Part shown: piece by piece, positions 41,096 through 49,736 of the stretch
Numbering within the stretch: position 1 is the stretch's first letter
Layout: each line of letters starts with the position of its first letter
Assembly: GCA_027491435.1 (NCBI GenBank)
Contig: JAOZFG010000035.1
Coordinates: 94,393-158,392, forward strand
Origin: Thermoproteota archaeon
GTDB lineage: Archaea > Korarchaeota > Korarchaeia > Korarchaeales > Korarchaeaceae
DNA: 64,000 nucleotides
Direction of reading: 5' to 3'
The notes under the pieces: generated by a model
The model's database searches: none
Seen by the model: only the letters and a program-made list of their open reading frames with translations
What the model was told of the DNA's origin: nothing
Made by a program: the position numbers and the translations under genes

Positions 41096-42373
41096 TTGCC
41101 CAGGATACCTAGGGGTTTCAGGGACTTCCCTCCGCCGGTGATGATACTTAGGAAGGAGGTGCTCTCCAAGATAGAGGAGATCTACAAGAGGTTCGGATTC
41201 GATCCGCTGGAGACTCCAGTACTGGAGTACTGGGAAACTGTAAAGGGTAAGCTGGGGGAAGAGGCTGAGACAAAGCTCATGTTCATCTTCCCAGACTTTC
41301 TGAGCAAGGAGTGGTACACCCTAAGGTACGAGCTCACTTTTCCGCTGGCCAGATTCGTGGCTATGCATCCGGAGCTCCCTCTTCCCTTCAAGAGGTACCA
41401 CATAGGCAGGGTTTGGAGGCATGAAGAGCCTCAGAGAGGAAGGTACAGAGAGTTCTGGCAGTGTGACGCTGACGTCGTCGGTAGCTCCTACCCGGAGGCC
41501 GATGCAGAGGTCATAGAGCTTAACGTGGAGGTTTTCAGGGCCTTTAACTTCCAAGACTTTGTGGTAAGGCTGAACGACAGACGTTTACTCACAGGTATAT
41601 TTGAGGAGGAGTTGGGAATAAGGAACCCAGTGCCTGTGTACAGGACAATAGACAAACTGGACAAGATAGGTGAAGACGGGGTTAGGGCCGAGCTCCTGGC
41701 CAAGGGCATGCATGAGGGGGTGGTTGACAGGATAATGGGGATAATCTCAGTAAAAGGTTCTCCTAAGGAAGTCCTAGAGGAAGCCTCCAGGATAAAGAAC
41801 GAGAAGGTCTCATCTGGAGTGGATCACCTGACCCAGGTAGTGGAGATGGTGGAAGGGCCCATTCAGGTGGACCTCTCATTGGTTAGGGGCCTTGAGTACT
41901 ACACCGGCCCAGTCTTCGAGACTGTGATAAAGGAGCCCAAGATAGGGTCTGTGGCTGGAGGAGGGAGGTACGATAGGCTGATAGCTCTCTACTCAGACAG
42001 GGATGTGCCAGCTACTGGAGTGAGCATCGGCGTTGAGAGGCTAATAGATGCTGGGCTGGAGCTGGGCATCTTCAATCTGGAAAAGAAGAGTTACGTTCAG
42101 GTGTATGTCATATCCATGAAGAGGGAGAGTTGGCCCTACGCCTTGAGGGTCGCCAGGAAGCTTAGAAAAGAAGGGATCTACGTAGCTGTGGATCTAATGA
42201 GGAGAAGCTTTAGGTCTCAGAAGGAGCACGCTAAGAAGTTGGGGGTGAAGGTGTTGGCCTTCATTGGCCCCAAGGAGGTGGAGGGGGAGAGGGTAACTCT
42301 ATACAGGGAGGACGGGACCAGGGTTGAGGTTACTCTGTCAGAACTCACCTCTAAGGTTAAAGAGCTTCTCTAG
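41096..42373 (+). CDS. hisS: Histidyl-tRNA synthetase
   Basis: 425 residues. Class II motif 2 is GRVWRHEEPQRGRYREFWQCDADVVG; the histidine-specific motifs are LVRGLEYYTGPVFE and AGGGRYDRL; the C-terminal anticodon-binding domain (VQVYVISMKRESWPYALRVARKL) is present, which favours a true synthetase over the HisZ regulatory paralogue. The track start (TTG 41075) lacks a ribosome site; TTG 41096 has GGGGGGTGA 5 bases upstream and gives MPRIPRGFRDF, the usual N-terminus. Its end overlaps the convergent nuclease gene by 36 bases. Confidence 0.9.
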   Translation: MPRIPRGFRDFPPPVMILRKEVLSKIEEIYKRFGFDPLETPVLEYWETVKGKLGEEAETKLMFIFPDFLSKEWYTLRYELTFPLARFVAMHPELPLPFKRYHIGRVWRHEEPQRGRYREFWQCDADVVGSSYPEADAEVIELNVEVFRAFNFQDFVVRLNDRRLLTGIFEEELGIRNPVPVYRTIDKLDKIGEDGVRAELLAKGMHEGVVDRIMGIISVKGSPKEVLEEASRIKNEKVSSGVDHLTQVVEMVEGPIQVDLSLVRGLEYYTGPVFETVIKEPKIGSVAGGGRYDRLIALYSDRDVPATGVSIGVERLIDAGLELGIFNLEKKSYVQVYVISMKRESWPYALRVARKLRKEGIYVAVDLMRRSFRSQKEHAKKLGVKVLAFIGPKEVEGERVTLYREDGTRVEVTLSELTSKVKELL

Positions 42374-42991
42374 GTCGGGCAAGAAGTCGAGGCCTACGTG
42401 GGCTATGTTATCAACTATCTCGTCCAGGGAGTCCAGGAAGTAAGGGAAGTTGTAGAGAGGAACGACGGCCACCTGGCCCTCGCTAACGTCCTTAACTGAG
42501 AGCCAGCTCACTATTACAGGGACTACTTGGGTTCTCCCCTCCCCCTTCCTAGCGCTTGAAAGGAGCTTTACCAGCAATTCCAACTTCCTGTGCACCTCTC
42601 TCCTGGACCTGTTCACCAGGAACCTGAGGGTTCTCCTAGACCACATCTTACACTCCACCAGGATTACCCTTTGGTCCATGAACGCGAGGACATCTATCTC
42701 CATCCCTTCTCCCTGAACCTCCTTTCTCACGCCCCTCAAGCACTGGTAGCCTCTACCTTCAAGTATTCTGGAGCAGAGGTCCTCGAACTCCCTCCAGTTG
42801 AGGATCGCAGCTGCCTTCTCCTCGGGAACTCCTAGAGAGATCAGCAGCTCAACCAAGGCTAGGGGATCAGGAGGAATCCCAAGGACGTCCCTTATTAGCT
42901 CCTTCAGCGGGAAAGCCAAGGACTCGTAGTCCCCTATAATAAGCTTATGAAGCTCTTTGATGGCCAGCCTTCTAAGATCCCTCTCCAACAT
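42338..42991 (-). CDS. PD-(D/E)XK superfamily nuclease, restriction-like
   Basis: 217 residues. A helical N-terminal region is followed by a nuclease core: WREFEDLCSRILEGRGY (helix with Glu), then MEIDVLAFMDQRVILVECKMW, giving the D...E-x-K active site. The layout resembles Mrr/archaeal resolvase-like endonucleases. No methyltransferase partner is present, so it is not an obvious restriction system; DNA repair or RNA/DNA processing is possible. Downstream of DUF1641 on the same strand, 23 bases apart. Confidence 0.72.
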   Translation of the reverse strand: MLERDLRRLAIKELHKLIIGDYESLAFPLKELIRDVLGIPPDPLALVELLISLGVPEEKAAAILNWREFEDLCSRILEGRGYQCLRGVRKEVQGEGMEIDVLAFMDQRVILVECKMWSRRTLRFLVNRSRREVHRKLELLVKLLSSARKGEGRTQVVPVIVSWLSVKDVSEGQVAVVPLYNFPYFLDSLDEIVDNIAHVGLDFLPDLEKLFNLRGEF

Positions 42992-43014
42992 CGGTAAAAA
43001 AGGAAGTGAGGGTT

Positions 43015-43359
43015 TTAATCTTTAGCGGCCCTTCCCAGGGCCTTAAGCAGTTCTATCATTATGCCTAGCCCCCTTTGGAAGTCTTCATCCCTCAAAGCTC
43101 CCAACAGGGAGGAAAGCCCGGCTTTCGGGGGGTTCATTAGGGCCTTGTCTAGCTCAGGATCCTGTAAGGCCTTCTCCAGCACGTCAGGTAAGTCTGTGCT
43201 CACTAGCCCGTTCAGGAGCTTCATTAGCACAGACATTGTTTTGCTGAGCTCTTCTATCATCTGATCGTTCATCATATCCATTATCATCCTGTAGGAGTTC
43301 AAGATATCGGACAGAGCTTCCACATCCTCCTTACTCAACTTAGCAAACTCCTCGCTCAT
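43015..43359 (-). CDS. DUF1641 family protein
   Basis: A 114-residue helical protein. The region LLNGLVSTDLPDVLEKALQDPELDKAL and the closing GLGIMIELLKALG match DUF1641, a family often encoded beside sulfide:quinone oxidoreductase-type or formate dehydrogenase genes in archaea and bacteria. Here it follows the flavoprotein by 12 bases, which supports a shared complex. Its molecular role is not known. Confidence 0.75.
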   Translation of the reverse strand: MSEEFAKLSKEDVEALSDILNSYRMIMDMMNDQMIEELSKTMSVLMKLLNGLVSTDLPDVLEKALQDPELDKALMNPPKAGLSSLLGALRDEDFQRGLGIMIELLKALGRAAKD

Positions 43360-43371
43360 GGTATCACCCCT

Positions 43372-44556
43372 TTACATAAGGCCCTTCAAAGTAGTGTCCC
43401 AGTAAATGTAATAGTACATCCTGTAGAGCCTCCACCCTAGCCTGCTTGGCTGGAACGGGCTGAGGGGTACTCCGTACTTCCAAACGGCCAGTGAGGCCGT
43501 TCCCCTGGAGGCTGCAGTTGGCGCGGAGCCTACGTAAGGGCATCCCATGTGTCCCCTGTAGTATACCTTCTGCTCTATTCCCTCCAACTCCCTAGCTAAG
43601 TTCTCCCCGACCACGAAGGCCTGGAAGTGGGCAGTTACACCCATCTTCAATATCTCCTTAGAGCCAGCGTCGCCGGCCACGTAGACGTCATCGTAGTTCC
43701 CGGCCGGACCCCTGTACTGCAGGGTCTTTTTGTCGTTGGGCACCCATCCTTCCTCATCGGCTATGCTGAGGCCCCTGAGGGATCCTACGTGAGGTGGGAC
43801 TGTTATCAGCAGGTCGTATGAGTACTCATCCCCGTTCTTACCCACTACAACCTTCCTCTCCGGATCTACGTGGTCGTACTTGAATTCCCTAACGTCGTTG
43901 ACTCCCCTTTCCTTGAGGTTAGCGGTTATGTTGGAGTTGTAAGCTGGAGGCCCTATGTTGGGTAGGGGCCATAGCAAGGTGATGTCGAACTTATCCCTCT
44001 CCTTATAGGCCCTAAGATAGTCATCCAGCATGACCGTAAACTTGCTGGGGGCCCCCGGACAGGCTATGGGCATCTTGGGGACGAAGACTACTATCTTACC
44101 CTCTTTCATGGCGTTTATCTTCCTTCCCAGTGCCTTGGCATCCTCTAGGGACGTATAGAAGGTATTGAGGTCCTTCTCTAGGCCAGGAACTGCCTTCACG
44201 TCGAAGGAGGCTCCGGTGGCTATGACCAGGTAATCGTAGGTGAAGGCCTTCCCCCCTCTTACCTTAACCTTTCTATCGGCCAGATCCACGTCCACTACCT
44301 GGAAGTCAGGCCCCAGATAGGTCTTGAGCCTGGGGCTCAGGTAGTATCTCCTATGCCTTGTTAAGTCGTCGTCTGCAAAGTAGCCAAAAGGGACAAAGGT
44401 GAATCCTGCTTGATTATGAGCTATTTCATTTTTATCTAGAACGGTGATAGTAAGTTCACCTTTCGCTATTTTCCTCCTGAACTCCCTAGCTAGTTTATTT
44501 GCGACCATAGCCCCTACCGCTCCGGCTCCTAGGATCAATACGTCTTTATGAGGCAT
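43372..44556 (-). CDS. Sulfide:quinone oxidoreductase-type flavoprotein
   Basis: 394 residues of the FAD/NAD(P)-disulfide oxidoreductase fold. VLILGAGAVGAMVANKL binds FAD, YLVIATGASFD and DDVYVAGDAGS are the usual second and third FAD motifs. Cys166 (MPIACPGAP) and a C-terminal Cys in GHMGCPYVGSAP are placed like the SQR catalytic pair, and the C-terminus ends with amphipathic aromatic helices that could dip into the membrane. It likely moves electrons from sulfide to quinone. ATG 44556 has AGGGG upstream; the track's 48-residue N-terminal extension is AT-rich non-coding sequence. Paired with DUF1641. Confidence 0.8.
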   Translation of the reverse strand: MPHKDVLILGAGAVGAMVANKLAREFRRKIAKGELTITVLDKNEIAHNQAGFTFVPFGYFADDDLTRHRRYYLSPRLKTYLGPDFQVVDVDLADRKVKVRGGKAFTYDYLVIATGASFDVKAVPGLEKDLNTFYTSLEDAKALGRKINAMKEGKIVVFVPKMPIACPGAPSKFTVMLDDYLRAYKERDKFDITLLWPLPNIGPPAYNSNITANLKERGVNDVREFKYDHVDPERKVVVGKNGDEYSYDLLITVPPHVGSLRGLSIADEEGWVPNDKKTLQYRGPAGNYDDVYVAGDAGSKEILKMGVTAHFQAFVVGENLARELEGIEQKVYYRGHMGCPYVGSAPTAASRGTASLAVWKYGVPLSPFQPSRLGWRLYRMYYYIYWDTTLKGLM

Positions 44557-44807
44557 AATAACCCCTGAGCCGGGCCTTAGCGTAAAAATTAAAAAGATAG
44601 TCATTGAATAATGATAATTAAACAATAGATAATTACATATCGTTTTAATCATATTTCTGTTATCATGATTATCTTCATTGAATATCCATTCGATAGTCAA
44701 ATAGACCTCACTTTATGTCTCAACTTTACCACCGGTTCGTTACTACTGTTATAACATTATGTTCAAGTGTATATTAATATTAATATTTATGTATATATTT
44801 AACAAAT
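44557..44807. other. AT-rich intergenic region upstream of the flavoprotein gene
   Basis: About 250 bases, very AT-rich (for example TATTAATATTAATATTTATG). It likely holds the flavoprotein promoter. No gene seen; the ORF-track extension of the flavoprotein through here is not credible. Confidence 0.5.
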
Positions 44808-45362
44808 CTGTCAACTTGAAAGACTCTATCATCAACCACTGAGCATTTCTTGGTCATCAGGCTATCAGCTGTGCTGGCTACCTCTAAGACGTGTGGTAAC
44901 GGGTTTGAAGTTGTGTGAATGCCGTTATATGCAACGCTTGCTTAAATAGGTTCAACCCCCTTAGTCTGCTTTTAAATTCTCTATAACCCCTAGCGAACTC
45001 CTTAGCCCCGCTCATCATATGTCTAACCAAGGAGGCCCGACACGTCCTTACCGACTTATCTGTAATGACTGCCAATGCTTCCCTCCTTCTGAGAAGGGCT
45101 AGCCTCGTCCCAACCACTACCATCCTTTACCAAGCTAGATTGGTGGCTTCTGGCCAGCATGTCCAAATTAAGAAAGGGTTGCTGTCTGTAGGAGACCGCT
45201 CTAGGGAGTTGAGATTCCCTTTCAGTTTCATAGCGTCAGCGGATCCTGTTATAACTCTTTAAGTTGAAACCCGTATACTACTCCAGAGGTAACGGTACGA
45301 TCAAAGCCATAGTTGAAAAATGCTTTGTCAGCGGTAGACTTTGAGACTGCCTAAGTTGACAG
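44808..45362 (-). mobile_element. Decayed insertion sequence, copy A (DDE transposase remnant)
   Basis: A 555-base element bounded by CTGTCAACTT (44808-44817) and its inverse AAGTTGACAG (45353-45362). Internally the minus strand has a broken coding region; an open fragment (44884-45123) includes ALAVITDKSVRTC and RHMMSG. The DNA is clearly homologous to copy B at the right edge of the window (shared CGCTCATCA-x-x-TGTCTAA, AACGCTTGCT). By comparison with copy B's VVDETVVNF and ALDPETGFLA it once encoded a DDE transposase, possibly IS6-like. No flanking duplication remains. The many stops and small size show it is dead. Confidence 0.7.
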
Positions 45363-45388
45363 CTCCCTTCAATGATGATCGGTTTACT

Positions 45389-45997
45389 TCAGCCCCTACA
45401 AAGAGGTTGCTTCATTAAGGATTCTAGAGGGATTTCTTCGCCGCCTCTAACCACTTGACATCCCTTCCATCCCACTATCAGCCCTCCCTTGAAGGTTAGT
45501 TTTACGTCTCCACACTCCAGTTTCCCCGGCCTTTTTGTGTAAACTAGAATCAGCCCGTCAAGCTTGAGCCCGGAGCCCTCGGACAACCCATCAACTTCTA
45601 TGACATCTGGCACCTTAGCCTGAGCACATGGAACTTTCAGCCCCTTATCTCCAACCTTCACGAATTCCCCTCTGTCCAGAACGATTAGAAGAATTGGGCT
45701 TTCCAGGTAAATGCCCCTCCTCCTCATGGGGTAGCTCACTTCCTTGCTCCCTACCAGCATGGTCTCGTTGAACTGCTCACCTCCTGGTGAGAAGACCCAG
45801 TGTCTCACCAAGACGGCACACTTGTCAGCGCATCCCAAGACTCTGGCCTCCAAAGCGTTAGATCTAGTCCCACTGAAGCAATTGGACCCAGGCCAGTTGA
45901 CCTCCAGCGGGCAGACCCTAATCCCTCTTCTCCCGCTGACAAAAGCTGCTAAGAAAAGGAGAGCCACGAACATCATGAAGATCATTAAACGTTTCAC
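45389..45997 (-). CDS. Cysteine-rich secreted protein, unknown function
   Basis: 202 residues with a clear signal peptide (MIFMMFVALLFLAAFVSG) and a basic start. The exported part has about nine cysteines (RVCPLEV, NCFSG, GCADKCAV, VPCAQA, LECGDV, GCQVV, PLCRG), probably in disulfides, and no further membrane helix. Beta-rich in character. No family recognised. It lies next to the decayed insertion sequence and divergent from the asparaginase-like gene, with no operon partner. Confidence 0.6.
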   Translation of the reverse strand: MKRLMIFMMFVALLFLAAFVSGRRGIRVCPLEVNWPGSNCFSGTRSNALEARVLGCADKCAVLVRHWVFSPGGEQFNETMLVGSKEVSYPMRRRGIYLESPILLIVLDRGEFVKVGDKGLKVPCAQAKVPDVIEVDGLSEGSGLKLDGLILVYTKRPGKLECGDVKLTFKGGLIVGWKGCQVVRGGEEIPLESLMKQPLCRG

Positions 45998-46053
45998 ACG
46001 AATCTACGTAGAGCATTCATTTAAGGGTTGACCTCAACTACTGCCGGGTTATT

Positions 46054-46920
46054 ATGGAGCCGGCCATAATAGTACACGGTGGGGCCTGGAGCATCCCCGA
46101 TTTCCTGGTAGAGCCTAACATTAAGGCCATTAGAAGGGCTGTTGAACGCGGTTATGAGATACTTAACTCTGGAGGAAGTGCCTTGGACGCTGTGGAAGAG
46201 GCAGTGGTCATAATGGAAGACGATCCTAGCTTAGACGCTGGTTACGGCTCATTCCCCAATGAGGAAGGCCTTGTGGAGATGGACGCCATAATCGTAGACG
46301 GCAGGACTCTGAAGTTCGGATCCGTAGCCTCCGTGAAGAGGGTCAGAAACCCAATAAGGTTGGCCAGACTAGTGATGGAGAGGACTGAAAATCATATGTT
46401 CGTCTCTGAAGGAGCTGAAAAACTCGCTGAGTCTTTTGGGTTGGACCTAGTTGATCCTCAGTCATTAATAAGCGAGTTTGCCTTGAGGGTTGTTAGGGAT
46501 TCTGGGACCGTCGGGGCGGTTGCCATAGACTCTCGGGGAAATATGGCCGCTGCCACATCCACCGGAGGCATAATAAGGAAGAAGTCGGGGAGAGTTGGTG
46601 ATTCTCCCCTGATAGGGTGTGGTGCTTTCGCTGACAACCTTATTGGAGCTGCGAGCGCCACGGGGAAGGGAGAGCCCATAATGAGGGTCATGCTATCCAG
46701 ACTAGCTGTGGACTTTTTGGCTAGAGCCCCTCCCGAGGAGGCCGCCAAGATGGCGTTGGAGGTCATGCTGAAAAGGACCGGTGGAAGGGGAGGGATTATA
46801 CTGATTAACAGCAGAGGAGATGTGGGATTCGCTCACACAACCAAGAGAATGGCTGTGGCCTACGCTAAAGATGGTGAGGTGAAGGCGTTGGTCAGCGAGT
46901 TACCTCCCGCCGAACACTAA
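46054..46920 (+). CDS. Isoaspartyl peptidase/L-asparaginase (Ntn hydrolase)
   Basis: 288 residues of the plant/EcAIII-type asparaginase family, which cuts isoaspartyl dipeptides and removes damaged protein residues. IIVHGGAWSIP is the N-terminal signature, GYGSFPNEEGLVEMDA the oxyanion region, and the autoproteolytic nucleophile Thr lies in RDSGTVGAVAIDSRGN. The C-terminal subunit contains STGGIIRKKSGRVGDSPLIG. Normal in length. Its end overlaps the convergent tldD gene by 21 bases. Confidence 0.9.
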   Translation: MEPAIIVHGGAWSIPDFLVEPNIKAIRRAVERGYEILNSGGSALDAVEEAVVIMEDDPSLDAGYGSFPNEEGLVEMDAIIVDGRTLKFGSVASVKRVRNPIRLARLVMERTENHMFVSEGAEKLAESFGLDLVDPQSLISEFALRVVRDSGTVGAVAIDSRGNMAAATSTGGIIRKKSGRVGDSPLIGCGAFADNLIGAASATGKGEPIMRVMLSRLAVDFLARAPPEEAAKMALEVMLKRTGGRGGIILINSRGDVGFAHTTKRMAVAYAKDGEVKALVSELPPAEH

Positions 46921-48255
46921 ATTCTTCACCCTTATGTGGGGCGCTCCGGTGGTGACCGGGACGTATTGGCCCTCCTTCCCACAGAAACCTGGGTCCATGG
47001 CCACGTCATCTCCGACAGCATCTATGTTGTGGAGCACTTCTAAGGTAAGCCCAGCTATGGCCACCTCTCTAAGCCTATGCTTCAGCTCTCCCCTCTCTAT
47101 CCACCAACCTCCCTCAGCCTTGAACATGAACTGCCCCTTCTCAGGGAGTACGTAGCCGTAAAGGGAGCCGAAGGCGTATATCCCCTCTTTTATCTCGGAT
47201 AGCATCTCCTCGAACTTCCAAGTCCCCTTGTCGATGAAAGTGTTGGACATCCTGACTATAGGGGGATTTAGCGAGTCCATGGCCCTGGCATTCCCTGTGG
47301 GCTCCGCCTTCAGTTTTGAGGAGGTCTCCAGGCTGTGCATGTAGCCCATCAGGATCCCATCCTTGACTATGTGTTTTCTCCTGGCTCTAGAGCCCTCATC
47401 GTCGAAGAAGTAGCTTCCGAAAAGGCCAGGGATCGTCGGGTCGTCTATCACGCTCACCTCCTCTATCCCCACCTTCTCCCCCAACTTACCCTCTAATACG
47501 CTCATTCCCTCTAGTACGGAGTCAGCCTCAGCAGCATGCCCGAAGGCCTCGTGAATAAATACTCCGGCTAGCTTAGGCCCCAATATAGCTGTAAAAGCGC
47601 CCGCGGGTGCTGGTTTAGCTTTGAGTGATTCAATTGCTCTTCTGGCGGCCTTCTCCCCTATATCGAGATCCTTAAAGAGCTCTAAGCCCTTTGTCCCTCC
47701 TTTAGACTCGAAAGCGCTCTCTGTCACACCATCCTCATAGGAGAACACGTAAGCGTACATTATAACGTAGGGCAATTCCTGCTCAACGTTAGTACCCAGC
47801 GAGTTAATTACTCTCCTCCTCACCCTGGCGTCTCTGTAAACTATGTTTATGTTCCTGACCTTGTCCAGCTTAGCCTGCTCCTCCTGTTCCCTGGCTAGCT
47901 TAAGCTTCTCCTCGTTAGAGATCTCCCAAGGGGGAATTTCAGCCTTAACCCTTTCCCTCCCCGTGAAAGTAGGCCAGTCAACTTCAATCGGCTCATTTCC
48001 CCTGGATGATACCTTAGCCAGCTTGAACGCCCGATCAACAGCTTCTTTAACCTCAGATAGGGATCCAACAGTTGCTAGGCCCCATCCCCCTCTGTAAAGC
48101 ACCCTCACCCCTACGTTGTAGAACGTACCCGTTGAGTTCTCCCTGACGACTCCATCCACGAGCTTTATCCCGGTATCGCTCTTGACCTCCTCCCTAACCT
48201 CAACGAAATCCGCGCCTAAATCAAGTCCGTAGGAAATAGCGTCCTCCAATTCCAT
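46900..48255 (-). CDS. tldD: TldD/PmbA family metalloprotease, TldD subunit
   Basis: About 451 residues. The metal-binding motif HEAFGHAAEAD identifies the active TldD subunit; the C-terminal TMDPGFCGKEGQYVPVTTGAP-like end and the central GLELFKDLDIGEKAARRAIE are standard. TldD works as a heterodimer with inactive TldE/PmbA, degrading peptides; no tldE is next to it here. ATG 48255 is preferred to the TTG five codons upstream. Downstream of htpX on the same strand, 41 bases apart. Confidence 0.9.
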   Translation of the reverse strand: MELEDAISYGLDLGADFVEVREEVKSDTGIKLVDGVVRENSTGTFYNVGVRVLYRGGWGLATVGSLSEVKEAVDRAFKLAKVSSRGNEPIEVDWPTFTGRERVKAEIPPWEISNEEKLKLAREQEEQAKLDKVRNINIVYRDARVRRRVINSLGTNVEQELPYVIMYAYVFSYEDGVTESAFESKGGTKGLELFKDLDIGEKAARRAIESLKAKPAPAGAFTAILGPKLAGVFIHEAFGHAAEADSVLEGMSVLEGKLGEKVGIEEVSVIDDPTIPGLFGSYFFDDEGSRARRKHIVKDGILMGYMHSLETSSKLKAEPTGNARAMDSLNPPIVRMSNTFIDKGTWKFEEMLSEIKEGIYAFGSLYGYVLPEKGQFMFKAEGGWWIERGELKHRLREVAIAGLTLEVLHNIDAVGDDVAMDPGFCGKEGQYVPVTTGAPHIRVKNLVFGGR

Positions 48256-48296
48256 GTGTAGGTGTACCAAGAGGCCCTTTTAAAAATTAGTGAGAT

Positions 48297-49211
48297 TTAT
48301 CCTTTGGCCAGTTCTTCCAGCCTCCTTATCCTGTCCTCTGGCCTGGGGTGGGTGGAGAAGATGCTCATTATCCTTTCGGCCAGAGTCACCTCTCTTTCAA
48401 GAAGTGCCCTCACAGCGGGATCGACGTCCCCCACCTGCAGGGGGTCTGAGAAGAGCAACGCTCTGGCTGAAGTCAGGTTAGGCACCTCCTTAAGATTAGT
48501 GTGAGTGACTATCTTTGCTAAGGCTCTCTGTAGCTTCCTGGCCCCGTTTTCAACTACTAAGGCTGAGTGGGCATCTGCGTAGAATTCCCTCAGCCTGCTC
48601 AACCTCAAAGAGAGCAAATAGAGGATGAACGCCAGGATGGACAGCAGGACCCCTATTAGGGGACCCCAGTTTTCTTCTCTGTCGTCCCTATAGGCGGCTG
48701 ACCACATGAGAGCTCTCCCTAGATAGTAAAGCATCGAGGGTAAGGCCGTGGCTATCATCATGACGTGCATATCCCCGTGCTTAATGTGGCCTATCTCGTG
48801 GCCTATGACTGCCTCTACCTCGTCCTCATCTAAGTACCTGAGGAGCCCTTCAGTCACTGCCACCCCGTATCCGTAAATGGGGCTACCGAACGCGAAGGCG
48901 TTGGGCGTTGAGAATGGGGCTATGAACACCTTGGGCATAAATCTTAGCCCGCTCCTCTTGGCTACTCTCTCTACAGTCCTGTATAGCCAGGTGTTATCCT
49001 CTGGCTTCACTTCCCTAAGCCGATACATGGCTTGAAGCATGTAGGGTGAGACCAGCCACATGAAAACGTTGAAGCCCAGGGCCAAGGCTATGCCCCACAC
49101 TATGCCGAAGGTTGTACCCACTATAAGGGTGAAGGCCATCACGAAGAGGCCTATAATTAGAGCCATAGTCAACATCATGTCTAGCTTCAACCTTAGTAAG
49201 CTCATTTTCAT
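48297..49211 (-). CDS. htpX: HtpX-like M48 membrane metalloprotease
   Basis: 304 residues. Two N-terminal helices (MMLTMALIIGLFVMAFTLIV, FGIVWGIALALGFNVFMWLV), the zinc motif AVIGHEIGHIKHGD, two more helices, then the third ligand region LREFYADAHSALV. This is the usual HtpX plan, a membrane protein quality-control protease with its site on the cytoplasmic face. GAGGGGAC precedes the ATG. It is followed by tldD, giving a small proteolysis unit. Confidence 0.9.
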   Translation of the reverse strand: MKMSLLRLKLDMMLTMALIIGLFVMAFTLIVGTTFGIVWGIALALGFNVFMWLVSPYMLQAMYRLREVKPEDNTWLYRTVERVAKRSGLRFMPKVFIAPFSTPNAFAFGSPIYGYGVAVTEGLLRYLDEDEVEAVIGHEIGHIKHGDMHVMMIATALPSMLYYLGRALMWSAAYRDDREENWGPLIGVLLSILAFILYLLSLRLSRLREFYADAHSALVVENGARKLQRALAKIVTHTNLKEVPNLTSARALLFSDPLQVGDVDPAVRALLEREVTLAERIMSIFSTHPRPEDRIRRLEELAKG

Positions 49212-49736
49212 GGCAGTCCCCTCCTCTCATAAATTTAGGCATTCAGTACTTAAGTCTTGAAATGGGTTGCGAAGACAGGAGGGCCCTAATCCCTAGTCTG
49301 CCAGCAATTTATCAATGTTCAAGACCATAAACGTTGATTAGCACCTGTTAAAATTAGAACACTCGTCAAATATCATAAAATATGAGACTAAAGTTACTTG
49401 ATTAATTCAAATACGACAGTTAGCTTCCCCGTTGCCATTGTACTAATTACCTAAAATTTATAACTTGAATATACCTTGCCCGCATATCTGTAATACATTC
49501 AAAATAATTAGTCTTATTATTAAATTAAATTTCCTTATAATTAAATTAATCCATTTTTTATATAATTTAACTATAGTTATCTCCACCACATACGTCGCAA
49601 GCTATTCGTTCATATTTTTAAATAATACTAGGTGCCCTCCTACCATATTCACGTGTTATACAGCTAGTGAGATATCAAGTAGCATTTTGCTAAGCTTGAA
49701 AGATACATTTATTATATTCATATTCCAGCATGTAAT
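49212..49736. other. AT-rich intergenic region upstream of the octaheme cytochrome
   Basis: About 525 bases without a believable gene (the 93-codon ORF at 49465 is AT-driven and of low complexity). Contains repeated ATTAAATTAA tracts near 49510-49550 and a TATA-like TTTATTATA at about 49709-49717, 20-28 bases before the cytochrome ATG, pointing to a leaderless transcript. The length is unusual for this gene-dense window and leaves room for regulatory sites. Confidence 0.5.

Noticed and set aside
41096-42373. HisZ regulatory subunit instead of histidyl-tRNA synthetase
   Set aside because: The C-terminal anticodon-binding domain and all histidine-specific motifs are present, and no short-form hisG accompanies it.
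44884-45262. Two ORFs (44884-45123 minus, 45065-45262 plus) as real small genes
   Set aside because: Both lie inside the decayed insertion sequence and their homology to copy B runs across frames, so they are fragments, not genes.
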